Shown: positions 25,151-35,835 of the stretch, one piece after another
Layout of the letters: each line of letters opens with the position of its first letter
How positions within the stretch are numbered: the first letter of the stretch is position 1
Assembly (NCBI RefSeq): GCF_000524195.1
Contig: NW_020170465.1
Coordinates: forward strand, 14,890 to 78,889
Source: Echinococcus granulosus
Taxonomy: Eukaryota; Platyhelminthes; Cestoda; Cyclophyllidea; Taeniidae
Direction of reading: 5' to 3'
DNA: 64,000 nt
Translations under genes and position numbers: made by a program
Notes under the pieces: model-generated
Told to the model about the DNA's origin: nothing
The model's database searches: none
Seen by the model: the letters and a program-made list of their open reading frames with translations, nothing else

Positions 25151-26144
25151 GGTAATCCCCATGCATGCGTATGTCACTGGCCCCAGCTCGTGGATTGGGC
25201 GTTTAAAGCTACTATAAGGAATTGGGCGTCTGTCTAATTATGTGTTGAACTACTGGAGCGCCTAAACCGGCGCAGATTGTGCCTTCATAAGCTTCAAGCC
25301 ACGCTAGTGGTCTTCCAACAGTCCTACACGCTAGAAGCACTTTCGTCTACACCCATTTCGCTCGTTCCGACCTCAGGGAAGACGTGGGACAGTACACCAT
25401 GGCCACACTACTTTACACAAACCACAATAGCTAATGTTGTGACTATTTCACTTTCCTTCGCATTAGTAACACGTAAACGCAATCCTCAAAGATTGCATTT
25501 CTCATCCCAGATACAGGGATGTAAGTTTCCCCTGGATTTTTCGTCAACCACATGCTACATTTTGCACCAGAAAAAAAGAAAAACCAAACTACATTTTAGA
25601 TGCAATACTTAGATGAAAAGGGCCTAAAACTGGCCCCAGGTGGTTTTCGGAGACACAATAAGGCTTACCAACGTCGAAAATCGGATCGCAACTGGGGTAC
25701 AGAAGGGTCGAGGGATTTCAGCTCCCATAGACTGGAGAGTCCCCACAGCCAACACACCCAAAATGACCTACGTACTTACCTTGCTTTTGGATGGTAAAAT
25801 TAGCGATTCAGCTTAGAGGTAAGCATCTATCCCTATTCCTCATAGCAAGTAATTACAAGAAAGTAACACAAATTGCACTGTCGGTAAAAAAATAATAGCT
25901 TGCTGCATTCGGTGAGCACAATCCAAAGTAGAGATCTTAAGTACCCATACACACGATTCTCCCCCATGTAACAGCAGACAAAAATCACGGAGGGTTAATG
26001 TGTACCTCAACAACAGGAAAAGTGAAACATTACGTACTTTTTTCGAACTTATTCACGAAACTAATGTCTTTTATGATAACATCAAAAAAGCGACAATAAC
26101 AGCTGCATTAAGTATATTTTCTCAGGTAGAAGGCTATGATTGAT

Positions 26145-27788
26145 TTAAAAGCGCACCCTTGAGGAAGATTTTCTGACCAGACAGACATTACGGAATGCCT
26201 AGAAACCGTAAATTAGCCATTGAAAAAAAGAAAAGCATATACCTACCAAAAGTGATGGACATTTGCCAAACAGGGCCGCTGAACCGCCTGACAAAAATTC
26301 TGAGTTTATCACTGAAATAAAATGCCGGGAGATTTGGAAATGTATTTATCAAATGGAAAATAAGCCTGATTTTTCGACATACCACCAGCAGGAGAGGAAC
26401 CAACAATGCGGTTTAACTTGCGGTGCCAAAGCGCTTCACAAAAATTGATGAAACTGTTCACCTTGCGAGAAGACAGTGAGACACAGGCCAAATCGCCCAA
26501 CGGAAGGCGATCAAAAATGTTAACCTACGAAACACATTATCAGAAGAACGAAAAGTAAAAGCCTTACTTAAGTCATCTGGGCAGCATATACTGTAGTGAA
26601 CATCAAATACAATTCTTATTTCAATTCTTATTACTGAATGAAAATGCACTACTTATGTAAAAAGAGGCGACTTACCAAAACTGCCTCCGGCAAATTCATT
26701 AGTCCAAAACGGGGTGGGAGAACGAACTCTAGGGTAGGAAACATGATCTTGACTGCACTCTTACCTTCATGGATGTCAACTAGAATAGGTTCAATAAGCT
26801 CATCCGACAATTTGATAATGAGATCTTGTGGATTTTTATAAATAACGGAAAGACTCCCCCGAGAATCTGTATAAATGCGTGAAATCGACACGGGTCCTAA
26901 CATACCGGCATCAACTCTTTGTGGATCAACGAAAAAATTGTCATATTTAATGGCGATTTGTTTTCGGATTTCAGAGTTGGCAACACTTGCTGAAGAAGAG
27001 TTAGCAAGAGGCGACTTACCAGCATAGCTCATGAGATCCCCACAGGAGAATATGGTGAAAGTAATTAAGGCTCGAACATCATCATCACCATAACAATAAG
27101 CGTATGCTATACGAACTAACTCGGACGTCGCTTCTGCAACACAAGGGCTCTATCCAGATGCAAATTCAGCTTTACAAACGCTACCATCAAGCTCTTACTC
27201 CTTGCACTGACATCCAGAGGACCCATACCTATTCTCACGCCCAATTCCTCTAAAGGATATTTCAGCTCCTTGACGGAATCCGACAATTTTTCAAAGGCCT
27301 GCCAATACACCTTAGTAGGAAACGGGAGGTACCTCACTAGAACGGGCCTTCCTTATGTCGTCCGACTGAACTAGAGACTGGACGTAAATTATGTCACCAG
27401 AAACAATTCCAATGTCTTTCAGTTTTAATCGACCATCGGAGGAAGCATAGAAATCAGTTGCATTTAAGCTGACGAGGACGTTACTTCTATGGAGAATGTT
27501 GAAGTTTTAAAAGACGGGGAGGTGAGAAAGAAAGAATAAGAGGCATATTTTCAATTCAAATAAACCCCTAACAAACTCATCCAACAGTACTGAGGAGCAT
27601 AAATGAAACAACCAACATCTAGGAACAGCAAGACAGCATGTTGTAGTCATACACTGGGTAAATCGCAAGGTAAATTACGTTGTAAGGTTAAACAAGGAGG
27701 CTGCTTTTTCTACCAGAGAGCCTAGCAATGACTCCTCGTCCACCTCAGCCACTTTAAACTGACTTCCAAATTTGAGCCGCAGTTTCAT
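26145..27788 (-). CDS. FBXO7: FBXO7-like F-box protein (ubiquitin-like, FP and F-box regions)
   Basis: Predicted 336 residues. Exons: 27788-27679, 27486-27333, 27298-27229, 27133-27020, 26989-26676, 26524-26383, 26299-26247, 26198-26145; phases agree. Exons 1-2 encode an N-terminal ubiquitin-like region starting MKLRLKFGSQFKV and ending KDIGIVSGDIIYVQ; human FBXO7 starts MRLRVRL and has ASYGIVSGDLI. Exons 3-5 give a PI31/FBXO7-type FP region (ALITFTIFSCGDLM; SLSVIYKNPQDLIIKL). The F-box starts at the end of exon 5 (PPRFGLMNLPEAVL) and continues in exon 6 (DRLPLGDLACVSLSSRKV, then ALWHRKL). In other animals FBXO7 is an SCF ubiquitin-ligase adaptor, binds the proteasome regulator PI31 and acts in mitophagy. 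The proline-rich tail of vertebrate FBXO7 is absent. Introns of 34, 30 and 48 nt are inferred; the 30-nt one is in frame, so it may instead be coding. The last two exons are least certain. A decayed inverted copy lies at about 38200-38950. Confidence 0.72.
27299..27332 (-). other. 34-nt micro-intron in FBXO7-like gene
   Basis: The reading frame of the ubiquitin-like exon must change before the FP exon. A 34-nt intron beginning GTACCT, holding TCCTACTAAG (close to a consensus branch site) and ending GGCAG restores it. The decayed copy at 38601-38634 has the same length between the matching flanks, so the spacing is old and not a sequencing slip. Confidence 0.55.
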
Positions 27789-28993
27789 TACATACTAGCC
27801 ACAGCCACAAGCCTGCACTGCATCAGCATGCACACCAACGAATTGTCCAATGCTGAGTGAGAAGTGGAACAGGAGTCAAATTGTTGCTTCCAACACTTTG
27901 TGTAGGTTTCATACATTTCTTTATAACTTTTGTAGTCGAGCGTATTCTCCATCCCTAGTGTAAATAATTCATTCGCGAAGAACTTAAAAGAAAAAATTGT
28001 GATTATACAGTTAAAGGCATTTACCTATTTATTTTCCTGGCTCCAAATAAAAGTAACTTTCTTACTTGTATGCAATGATAAATCAGATTTTCAAATCAAC
28101 AAGTACGGTAAAAAAATGAATACCTTAAGGAGGTAGTAAATGTAAAAATTTGCTGAAACCACAAAACAAGTTTGTAAATTCAAACTGTATATGCCTTAAA
28201 TGATAGGGAGAATAATACAATGGTAATGCACACTAATTCAGAGGTGGCTTCCAAAACGCCCGATCCTTAATAATCAGGTGAATTAATAAAACGTGCGTTT
28301 AGCATGTGTAAAATATGGGTTATGAGGTGGTGCATTTATTTTGAAATAAATTTCAAATCTGTGGCTATTTGTTTTGTAGCTCTGGCAGACGCTATCTCCA
28401 GTTGTACACGTTTTTGATTTCAAGGTTATTCGATGAGAGGTTTTGATTTGCCGATGATTACTAAATTGTCGGTCTGCTACTTGATTGCTGAATTGGTCGT
28501 CTATTATTTTATGTACTCAGCTACCTAGAACTTTGTGATTGAGGAACTTTGTACACTTATATAACACTTGCACCTGTGGGTTAACTTCACGGCAATGGAG
28601 CATATTTTTGACTTAGGTTAAGTTTTCGAGTTACTTAGCGTGGATTGTGGGCAAAATATATTCGTCTTTGTATTTTCCAGGATTTGTTTTACATCACTTT
28701 GGATACCTCCTACTGCTTATCAGGGCGCTTTATCAGCTTAATCTTTAGTTCGTTCAAGTATACCTTTATTAGTTACGCGTAGATTTGAGCTGTGATAAGT
28801 GGGACATCTTCTGGTATTTTTTTAAATATGCCATTAAATTCACCGGTTTTTGCACCGAGTGGATTATTGGTGGCCGACAATCGTTCATATATTTCCCTTA
28901 AACTTGCTACTGCCTATGACCGTGTTACGACTCTTCATACCTCTCGAACAAAGCCAAACGTTGCTAGTACAATTTATGACTTGTTATAGAACA
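27789..28993. promoter_or_regulatory. Shared upstream region of divergent FBXO7-like and DyP genes
   Basis: About 1.2 kb of AT-rich DNA between two divergent start codons. It must contain both promoters. I see no clear TATA box, motif cluster or other gene. The plus-strand open frame that continues upstream of 28994 has no codon bias or similarity to support it as coding. Confidence 0.35.
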
Positions 28994-31900
28994 ATGAGTT
29001 ACTCGAGTCGCCTGCAGACTTTAACACGATCCATGGGCTTAATGACGCGACGGGTGTGGCCAGTAGCGATTGGTGGATTTGGCGCTTATGTGCTGCTGCA
29101 AACAGAGGCATCATGCAGTTTTATCAAAAAGGCCTCCATTTTAACACGCGAATTTGTTACTTGCATGGGCAACGAAACTGCTAAAGGTGGACTACTGATG
29201 GCCAGAGCGGAGAGCGAATACAAGTGTCAGGATATCGTAGGTCATCCTTGTAACTTTAGCGTCAACGACTTGGGTCTAGGTAATTCGGGAGGACAAGGCG
29301 CATGGGCTCTTCCTCATCCTCCACCTCCATCCTCATGCTTCGGCGAAGGACTGTGTTCAAGCGCTACGGAAGATCCAGGTTGGTTCTTCATAAATTTTAT
29401 CAATTTTGAGGCTATTTGAAATCTTTATCCAAAAAGAAATTACTTAAATGGACTTTTTCTAGGAAATCTTNNNNNNNNNNNNNNNNNNNNNNNNNNNNNN
29501 NNNNNNNNNNNNNNNNNNNNNNNNNNNNNNNNNNNNNNNNNNNNNNNNNNNNNNNNNNNNNNNNNNNNNNGTTAGGTGGGAATTTTGGGACAATTATTGG
29601 ATGTAAAAGTATGTGTCGCATCTCATTTTCCTTTTCTATGAAACCTATATAGCTTGTGCCCTCAATAGGGCACACAGAGTAGCTTATCGTTTTGTGCCTT
29701 AAAAAGTAACCTCAATGTGCAAAAATTCAGCTGCCAAAATATTTACCTAGATAGGTATTGTGGGAGGATAATTGCTAGCCACCTCGAGAGGGATTTTCTG
29801 TCAGTAGAATTTGTGTAATTTTACTCCTACAAATAGGATAAAGGTCAGCCAATGAAAGCAAGCCCTTATGCCATATTGTGGACATGATTGATGATGATCC
29901 TCTCGATGATGCCGCAAACATAGTAGACTGCGGTGACTCAAATTAGTCATTTGTGAATCGTTTACCCTGTGTGAGAATGAGGAGTGTCTCGACCAAACTT
30001 ACACTACCAACTTTCATGATACGGAGTATGGCAGCTTCCTTGCTCTCTGCTTGCAAACCTTTGTCTTGAGGACGCACTGGAACATCTGTTCCTTCAGTGC
30101 TTTTCCATTTCATTTAGTTGTGTAGGAAGCACCCCAGGAAGGGTGAAGACAAGCAATTCCCGTTCCATTTGTTAATGTAAATATAAGGTGAGAGTTTAGT
30201 GGGCCCACTAATGTCACCAAATTCCCTTGGATTGTTCAAATTATCCCCATTCCCCTTAAAAATGTTGTTTTCACACTCAAAGGACTTCGACGTCTCCCCA
30301 TGGCAGTAAAGTTTTGGCAACGCGGCAAAATGTCATTTACTTAAGCACGTGTGAAGCCTTCCTTTAAATACTGCTATCAACTTTGAGCAATTGTGGTTAG
30401 CTGACTTTATTCAAGGCCATTCTTGTCACCTTCGCTTAGGCCCACGTTGATCGAATCTCACCGAAAGACATTCGAGATGAAGACAATGAGTTGATAGTCG
30501 GTTTGGCGTTCGGTCAGGAGTTTCTCGCAAAAATCTATCCTGATGCAGACAAAAATGGAGTTGAGCCTTTTCCCTTCAGTGAACGCAAGGGCAAAGTGGC
30601 GCAGATGCCTTCAACCGGTAAATTTTCACCACATACTGTAATTATTAACCATAAGACTTTCGATCTCACCTTACTCTAGTGCAAAGTTTGCTTCCTGAGA
30701 AGCTCTTATTGAAGTATGTCCATTGTAAAACTTTGCATTATTGTAGTGGCTACTGGAATGGTGCTGCGTAGTGACGCAGATAGTTAGTGTGAACTGTTAT
30801 TCAGTCGTAAAATCATCTCTGAGACTGTTTTGACTTCAAAGACTGCGGGCGTGTAATCACTGACTAAAACACTGCGAGCTGAATGGGCTTGTCACTTTTG
30901 TAATTTGGCAATTCTGATAGGAATGGTAATCCAAGTACCATACATATTGTTCCCTTTACGAGTAAGGAATCCCTAATCTCTGTTGGAATCACACTTTAAG
31001 TGAACGGTAGGGGCATTTCAATTTAGAGATAAATATCCTTCAAAAACGCTTTATTAACGATGTGTAAATCTTAGACCTGACGGTTGTCGGTGTTGAACTA
31101 CAAGCCAACCGTTTGATTTCTGATCCCTTCATAAAATTCGACAGGGTTTCCACAATAGTACCCATTCAGACGGAGGACTCTTGGTGTTCGTACTTAGCAG
31201 TTATTTTATCTGCACATGACATCTTGATAACCGAGGTAAACGTGGTTGCTTTTGTTCTGTAGAAAGGAACCTACGAAAGAGGCGTATTTTTGTTACACAA
31301 AGGTGGAAGTAGAAATGACGTTAAAAGAAGAAATTTCTGAATGGCTGGCTGCCTGACTGATAGAAATCTCCACTGCAATAACGCCAGTTTATGTTTCTAT
31401 AGTAATTCATGGCGGCATTTTAGCATCCACCTAGCCCTCAAACCAGCCGAGCAATTTAAAGATTATGACAGAATATCCACATAGAGGCTTCTTCTACCTA
31501 CTGCAGTTGATATTTTCATTTTTGAAGATATTTCCTTAAATACACATGCTCGCAAACACCTTTTATTCCATCATTCTAAAATACCTAAATAGGTTTCGGC
31601 TTTAGTATTTCACAGTTTTGCCTTGTTTCTAAGGGCACAAAGTGCCTTCCAGAACGGAAGTTAATTATGATTACATTATTAGGCCATCTGTTAATTAGGT
31701 GTATTATTTTTGCGAATTCACCAAGTTTGCTGATGTTTAGAAGCCTAAAGAAATACTGACTCTGAAAAAGCAGATTTCTATAGACCGAAAAATTCGTTTT
31801 CGACAGGTGGTAAATTGATGGCGTTGAATCGGATAACCGTCGAGTTATAAAGCAGTCGGAAGTTATTTTTTTAAAAGTACTTATATACTTGCAAACTTTT

Positions 31901-34875
31901 GCTTATTTTTTAAAAAGGTGGTGATATTTTGGTGCACGCAGTGTGTGGAGAGCAAGGAAAGCTCTTCGAATTAGCTCAGGCGGTGTTAGACGACATGCCG
32001 AAAGGTGCGGTGCAAAGTACAGAGGAGACGTACGGGTTTACCTATCGCGATGGTCGCGATTTGAGCGGATTTGTCGATGGTGGGTTCGCTTACATTCTTG
32101 TCTTTCTTTTCGACTGTGATCCATTACTCCGAACCTATCAAGTATTCGTATATCCATCTGGTTGCCCTATTCGTTGACGGACAGATTTCTACACCCGACA
32201 ACTTTATTCTCCACTTGTGATAAGCAAGATTAATTTCTTATTGCTTCTTTGATGCTACAATTTCCACCTGTCATAATTCCGCTGTTATTATCCTCATTAA
32301 CTACCATAGTCTACCAGTGTCTATGCCGTCAATCCCAGGAGAGTTTTTCAGTCGGTCGCTTAGGTTGCTCGAATAATTATTTTGGCTTTTCTGTTTCGTT
32401 ACAGGCACAGCAAATCCTGCCGACGAGACTGATCGCATTGAAGCTGCAGTTAGCGAGACAACGGGTGGAAGCTACGTCCTCACTCAGCGATGGTTGCACG
32501 ACATGAAGAAGATTGCCTCCGAAAATGGTACGTCACACGCGCTTCGGTCCTCTTTCCAATGATAGTTGCGTCATCTCCAAAAAAGGTTAATATTATGCTG
32601 TAGAGAGACATACTGCTGAGAAATGTTTTAAAGGAGGTACTTTTTGTAGCGTTTGCAATTACCTGCTCCCACATAGCCGTCACGATTCTGCCTCAACATT
32701 ACGCAATCATAGACTTGCTACTTTCTGTGTCACGTGTTTTTTGCCATGTTTCGCACCCAAAGGGCTCATATCTGACATCCATGCGCAAAACTGGTGTTAG
32801 AGGTAGGAACATACTGCTTGAACCTGATAGTAAAGAAGCCGTTGTATTTGATCTCGCACTTCCCTGCTTGAAAGTCCTTAAAAGATAGGCATCGAAATAG
32901 TCCCAGAATAGGGTTTTACCACCGCATCAGCGTCAAAATAATCAAAAAAGTAATCCGGAAGGATTTATCTGTTTGGATGAGGAGGGTGTATGAATGCTAC
33001 TATGAAGAACATCGAATCGCGGACGGTTGAAAGAGTTCATGGATTTCTATCATCAATGTAGAATGTTCATCACCGCGTGCGTTTGGACGAAGGCATGGGC
33101 CGAGTAGCTTTGTCTGTCGTCCTGAAGAGAGGAATATGGAATGGAGCAGACTATACGGTAGCGAACAAATTGACTCAATAGCATCCTTTTTTCCCAACTT
33201 TGCGTCACAGTAAAATATCTCGTCATAATTTAATCAAACAAATTAGCTTTAACAATGGGAATCCCTCTCTCTTTGCGTCATTTATTTTCAGCAACGCATT
33301 TCACTTTATTTTTGTAGAGAAAAACCAATGCTAAGTAGGAGGAGGCTGCTAGAGGGTTTTTCAGGATCAGTGGTAAAAAAAACGTACATTCCATTTCTTT
33401 TCTCCTTTTTGTAGTGAAAACAATGGAGGCTAATGTCGGCCGTACAAAAACGGACAACATTAGGATAGAACCGATTGCTCCCACCTCGCATCTTGGTCGG
33501 GTCAAACGTGGTGAGTTGCACATGAAATGCATCCTTTAATTACTCATTGGAATAGATTTATGGAATTGCATGTTCAAAGGTTTACTTTCGCCTTGAAAGC
33601 CGATGTGGAAGTACAGGTGGTGGGCAATTGCCTCATTTGTGACTTTTAATGCCGTTGTGATACTGTATTGCCTTTTCCCCATCTAGAAGTGGTTTTACTT
33701 GAGTAAGAAATAGAACTACTTGGTAAGAATTGAGAAATGCATATTGCTTGTACTTGGGGAAGGTCCCTCTCACCACTAATTGCAATGGAAACAGATATTC
33801 TTTGTTGTTGCTACAGGGGAGGCATTGATTTGCAGGGATATTTAGAGGGTGTGAAAGCATAACTATCCTGCTTAAACATTCCCACAAATAGTAACGTTTG
33901 GACAATGCACCATAACTCCCACGCGGCATTGGTTGAATCATTACGGAACATCCTGTCCGCAGTGGCACCCAGTGTAAGCTAAGTGAGAGTGGATGATTTC
34001 TTGTAAAACTCCGCGTTAGATGGTGGATAGACCAGGTGTAACAGGCTTACAAAGCCATTAGCAGAACTTTCGCAGAAGCAGCTATTGAAACTGTGGAATG
34101 ATAACCACCATAGATGGGGTAGTCGTACATCTATCTCCCGCGCAGTTACATCTTCAGATCAAATGTCTCACAGTGGATTGGATGAGCAGTGGATGGGAGT
34201 GTCGTCAGCGAGCAAACTGCGCCTGAAGTCTTCTGCGCACATGGTGATTTTGTATCCGGTATAAGATGGTCGTGGGGTCGGGGTTGACTCCTAACTTGGC
34301 TGTTGCTCCTTTCCTCACCATGCGGTGTTGGATGAGGACCCACACTAGTACCATCGTCTGCCTTTTGACTAAAGAATTTAGTAGTGGTAGTGGTAGGAGG
34401 AGATTCGACACACCTTAAAGCTTATATTGCCGCTGTAATAGCATCCCTTTTTGATAGTACACTTGTGCTAGGCAACAAGGTGTTTTCATCCCATCTCCGC
34501 CTTGGTAGAGAGAGATCCCCCATGAGGGAAGTGAGCTAATGTAGTAGCTGAAGCAAGCAGTGGAAAGGTAATCAAATGTTTTTGACATTTTCAGATGCTG
34601 CGGACACAAGCGGCATGACGGGACGAATGGTGCGCCACTCACTACCATACGGCATCGCCTCAGGTGAATGCGGTCTCTTCTTTGTAGCCTACACGAAGTC
34701 ACCGCAAATCTTCGACTGGGCACTGGATCGCATGGCAGGCCTGTCGCATGATCGTATCGAGGACGGGTTGTTCCACTTCACTCGTCCCCTCACCGGTGCC
34801 TACTTCTACTCACCCAGTCGTGTGGAGTTGGAGACGATTTTAAAGGGAGGTGGAAAGCGTTTTAGCCTGCTGTAA
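28994..34875 (+). CDS. Dyp-type haem peroxidase with N-terminal extension, interrupted by a gap
   Basis: Haem peroxidase of the DyP family, closest in motif pattern to bacterial class B enzymes (YfeX, DypB). Supported exons: 30440-30617, 31918-32079, 32405-32527, 33415-33510 and 34595-34875 (stop), joined in phase 1 throughout. A probable earlier exon is 29844-29922, and a probable first exon is 28994-29378. Landmarks: GLAFGQEFL, GGDILVHAV, GFTYRDGRDLSGFVDG with TANP (the DyP GxxDG aspartate), GGSYVLTQRWLHDM, VGRTKTDNI, the proximal haem histidine in APTSHLGRV, the distal arginine in RMVRHSLPYG, and C-terminal FTRPLTGAYFYSPS. The first exon starts MSYSSRLQTLTRSMG, basic then hydrophobic, suggesting mitochondrial import or a membrane anchor. 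One exon between 29379 and 29843 is probably lost in the N gap, as phases do not meet there. Multiple introns argue against bacterial contamination. DyP enzymes reduce hydrogen peroxide and oxidise diverse substrates; the natural substrate here is unknown. Confidence 0.87.
29471..29570. other. Assembly gap of 100 N inside the DyP gene
   Basis: A run of exactly 100 N lies between the first and second predicted DyP exons. Its real length is unknown. Exon phases on the two sides (1 and 2) do not match, so a short exon is probably missing here. Confidence 0.99.
31250..31360 (+). repeat. Partial copy of a dispersed repeat, in a DyP intron
   Basis: The order TACGAAAGAG, TATTTTTGTTACAC, GTAGAAATGACG and AAAAGA matches 41080-41170 (TACGAAAGAA, TATTTTTTGTCACAC, AAAAATGACG). 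The match is partial, with visible divergence. Only the left part of the longer element at 41080-41790 is present. Confidence 0.5.
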
Positions 34876-35324
34876 AATCCATCAATCCAACCGGTCACTT
34901 GGTACAATGCATTGTACCAGTTCTTTCCTTGTAGTATGCCTCGACTGTTTTGAAACAACAGAAATGATGTTTTACGTCTTCTCTGCACTGTGGTTACCAT
35001 GTTGAATAGACCACTGTGAAATCTTGACTACATTTACTTCGCAGTGAAGACGTCAGTACTTGGGCTACCTTGAGCTGTTGTAGCATTCAACGTGATTGCA
35101 GTTGGCTCATTCCTCCTTTGAACGAACCTTGGGAGCCTCCATTGAAGCAAGATTTCCGATACGATCCGGACAAGTGATTTGTCATGGAGAAGTGATCTTA
35201 TAGATTTGGTGCGAATGGGCTTGTCCAGATTAGGTTTGTTTGCAGATAATGCAAAAATGTCAACTCCGGTTGACTGAGTAGTCGAAAGCTTAGTGGAGAT
35301 GTTTGGGGAATAGGAAAGCCATCT

Positions 35325-35835
35325 CAACTCTCAAACACAGTGCTGTGTTTTGCTCTACTCTACTCCACTCTATTCTATTGTTCTCCTCTGTCTTGCAGCG
35401 CTCTCTTTTGCAATGTTCTCTGCTCTTGTTTAAAGACACTCTTATCTCCCTACCAGAGGTGGGAATTGCTGGACAGTCTGGCGCTTAATTCATGTTGGAG
35501 TTGCTCAACTCTGTGACATCTAGATGTACTTTCCTCTTCAATGCTACAGAATCCTCCTTTTGTAGAGGCAGGTTGTTAATGCCCCTTTGTATAAATTTCA
35601 CCCCCTAAGTCCTGCTTTTGGGCCTTTTACAACCATATCACATCTAATTCGACTTCAACTAGCAAATGCTCTCATGTCTGCACTGTTTCTGAAGCTTTTT
35701 TGCGGACTGAAGCATGCTTCTTGCAAATACGAGATGAGGAAAAAGAAGTTTTCTTGATTACCCAGGAATGTTTGCCACAACAACCTGCTATCGGTGGTCA
35801 TGATCTTATTGCCAGCCATAGTGCCATCAACAGAA
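35325..35835 (+). repeat. Dispersed repeat, copy within the intergenic region
   Basis: Shares ordered words with 41330-41790: a TCTACTC/CCACTC/TATTCTATT-rich start, TGTACTTTCCTCTTCAATGCT, a GGxCCTTTT segment, GAAGCTTTTTTGC, CTGA.. CATGCT, and TTTCTTGATT near the end, followed by GGTCAT. Copies are clearly diverged. No coding is apparent. Confidence 0.6.

Larger units (their letters stand above)
23661..26144. other. Intergenic region between GOT2 and FBXO7-like gene
   Basis: About 2.5 kb without a supportable gene. It contains two diverged copies of one repeat (24150-24420 and 24890-25150, listed separately). Small open frames in the repeats follow the repeat and not a protein family. The right-hand part should contain the 3' untranslated region of the FBXO7-like gene; no clear polyadenylation hexamer was found there. 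Confidence 0.5.

Noticed and set aside
27116..27228. Open continuation of FBXO7 exon 3 (GMGPLDVSARSKSLMV and on)
   Set aside because: It reads open to a stop but does not connect to the next conserved exon in frame. A GTATGG donor at 27228 and TTGCAG acceptor at 27134 give a consistent join, so it is treated as intron.
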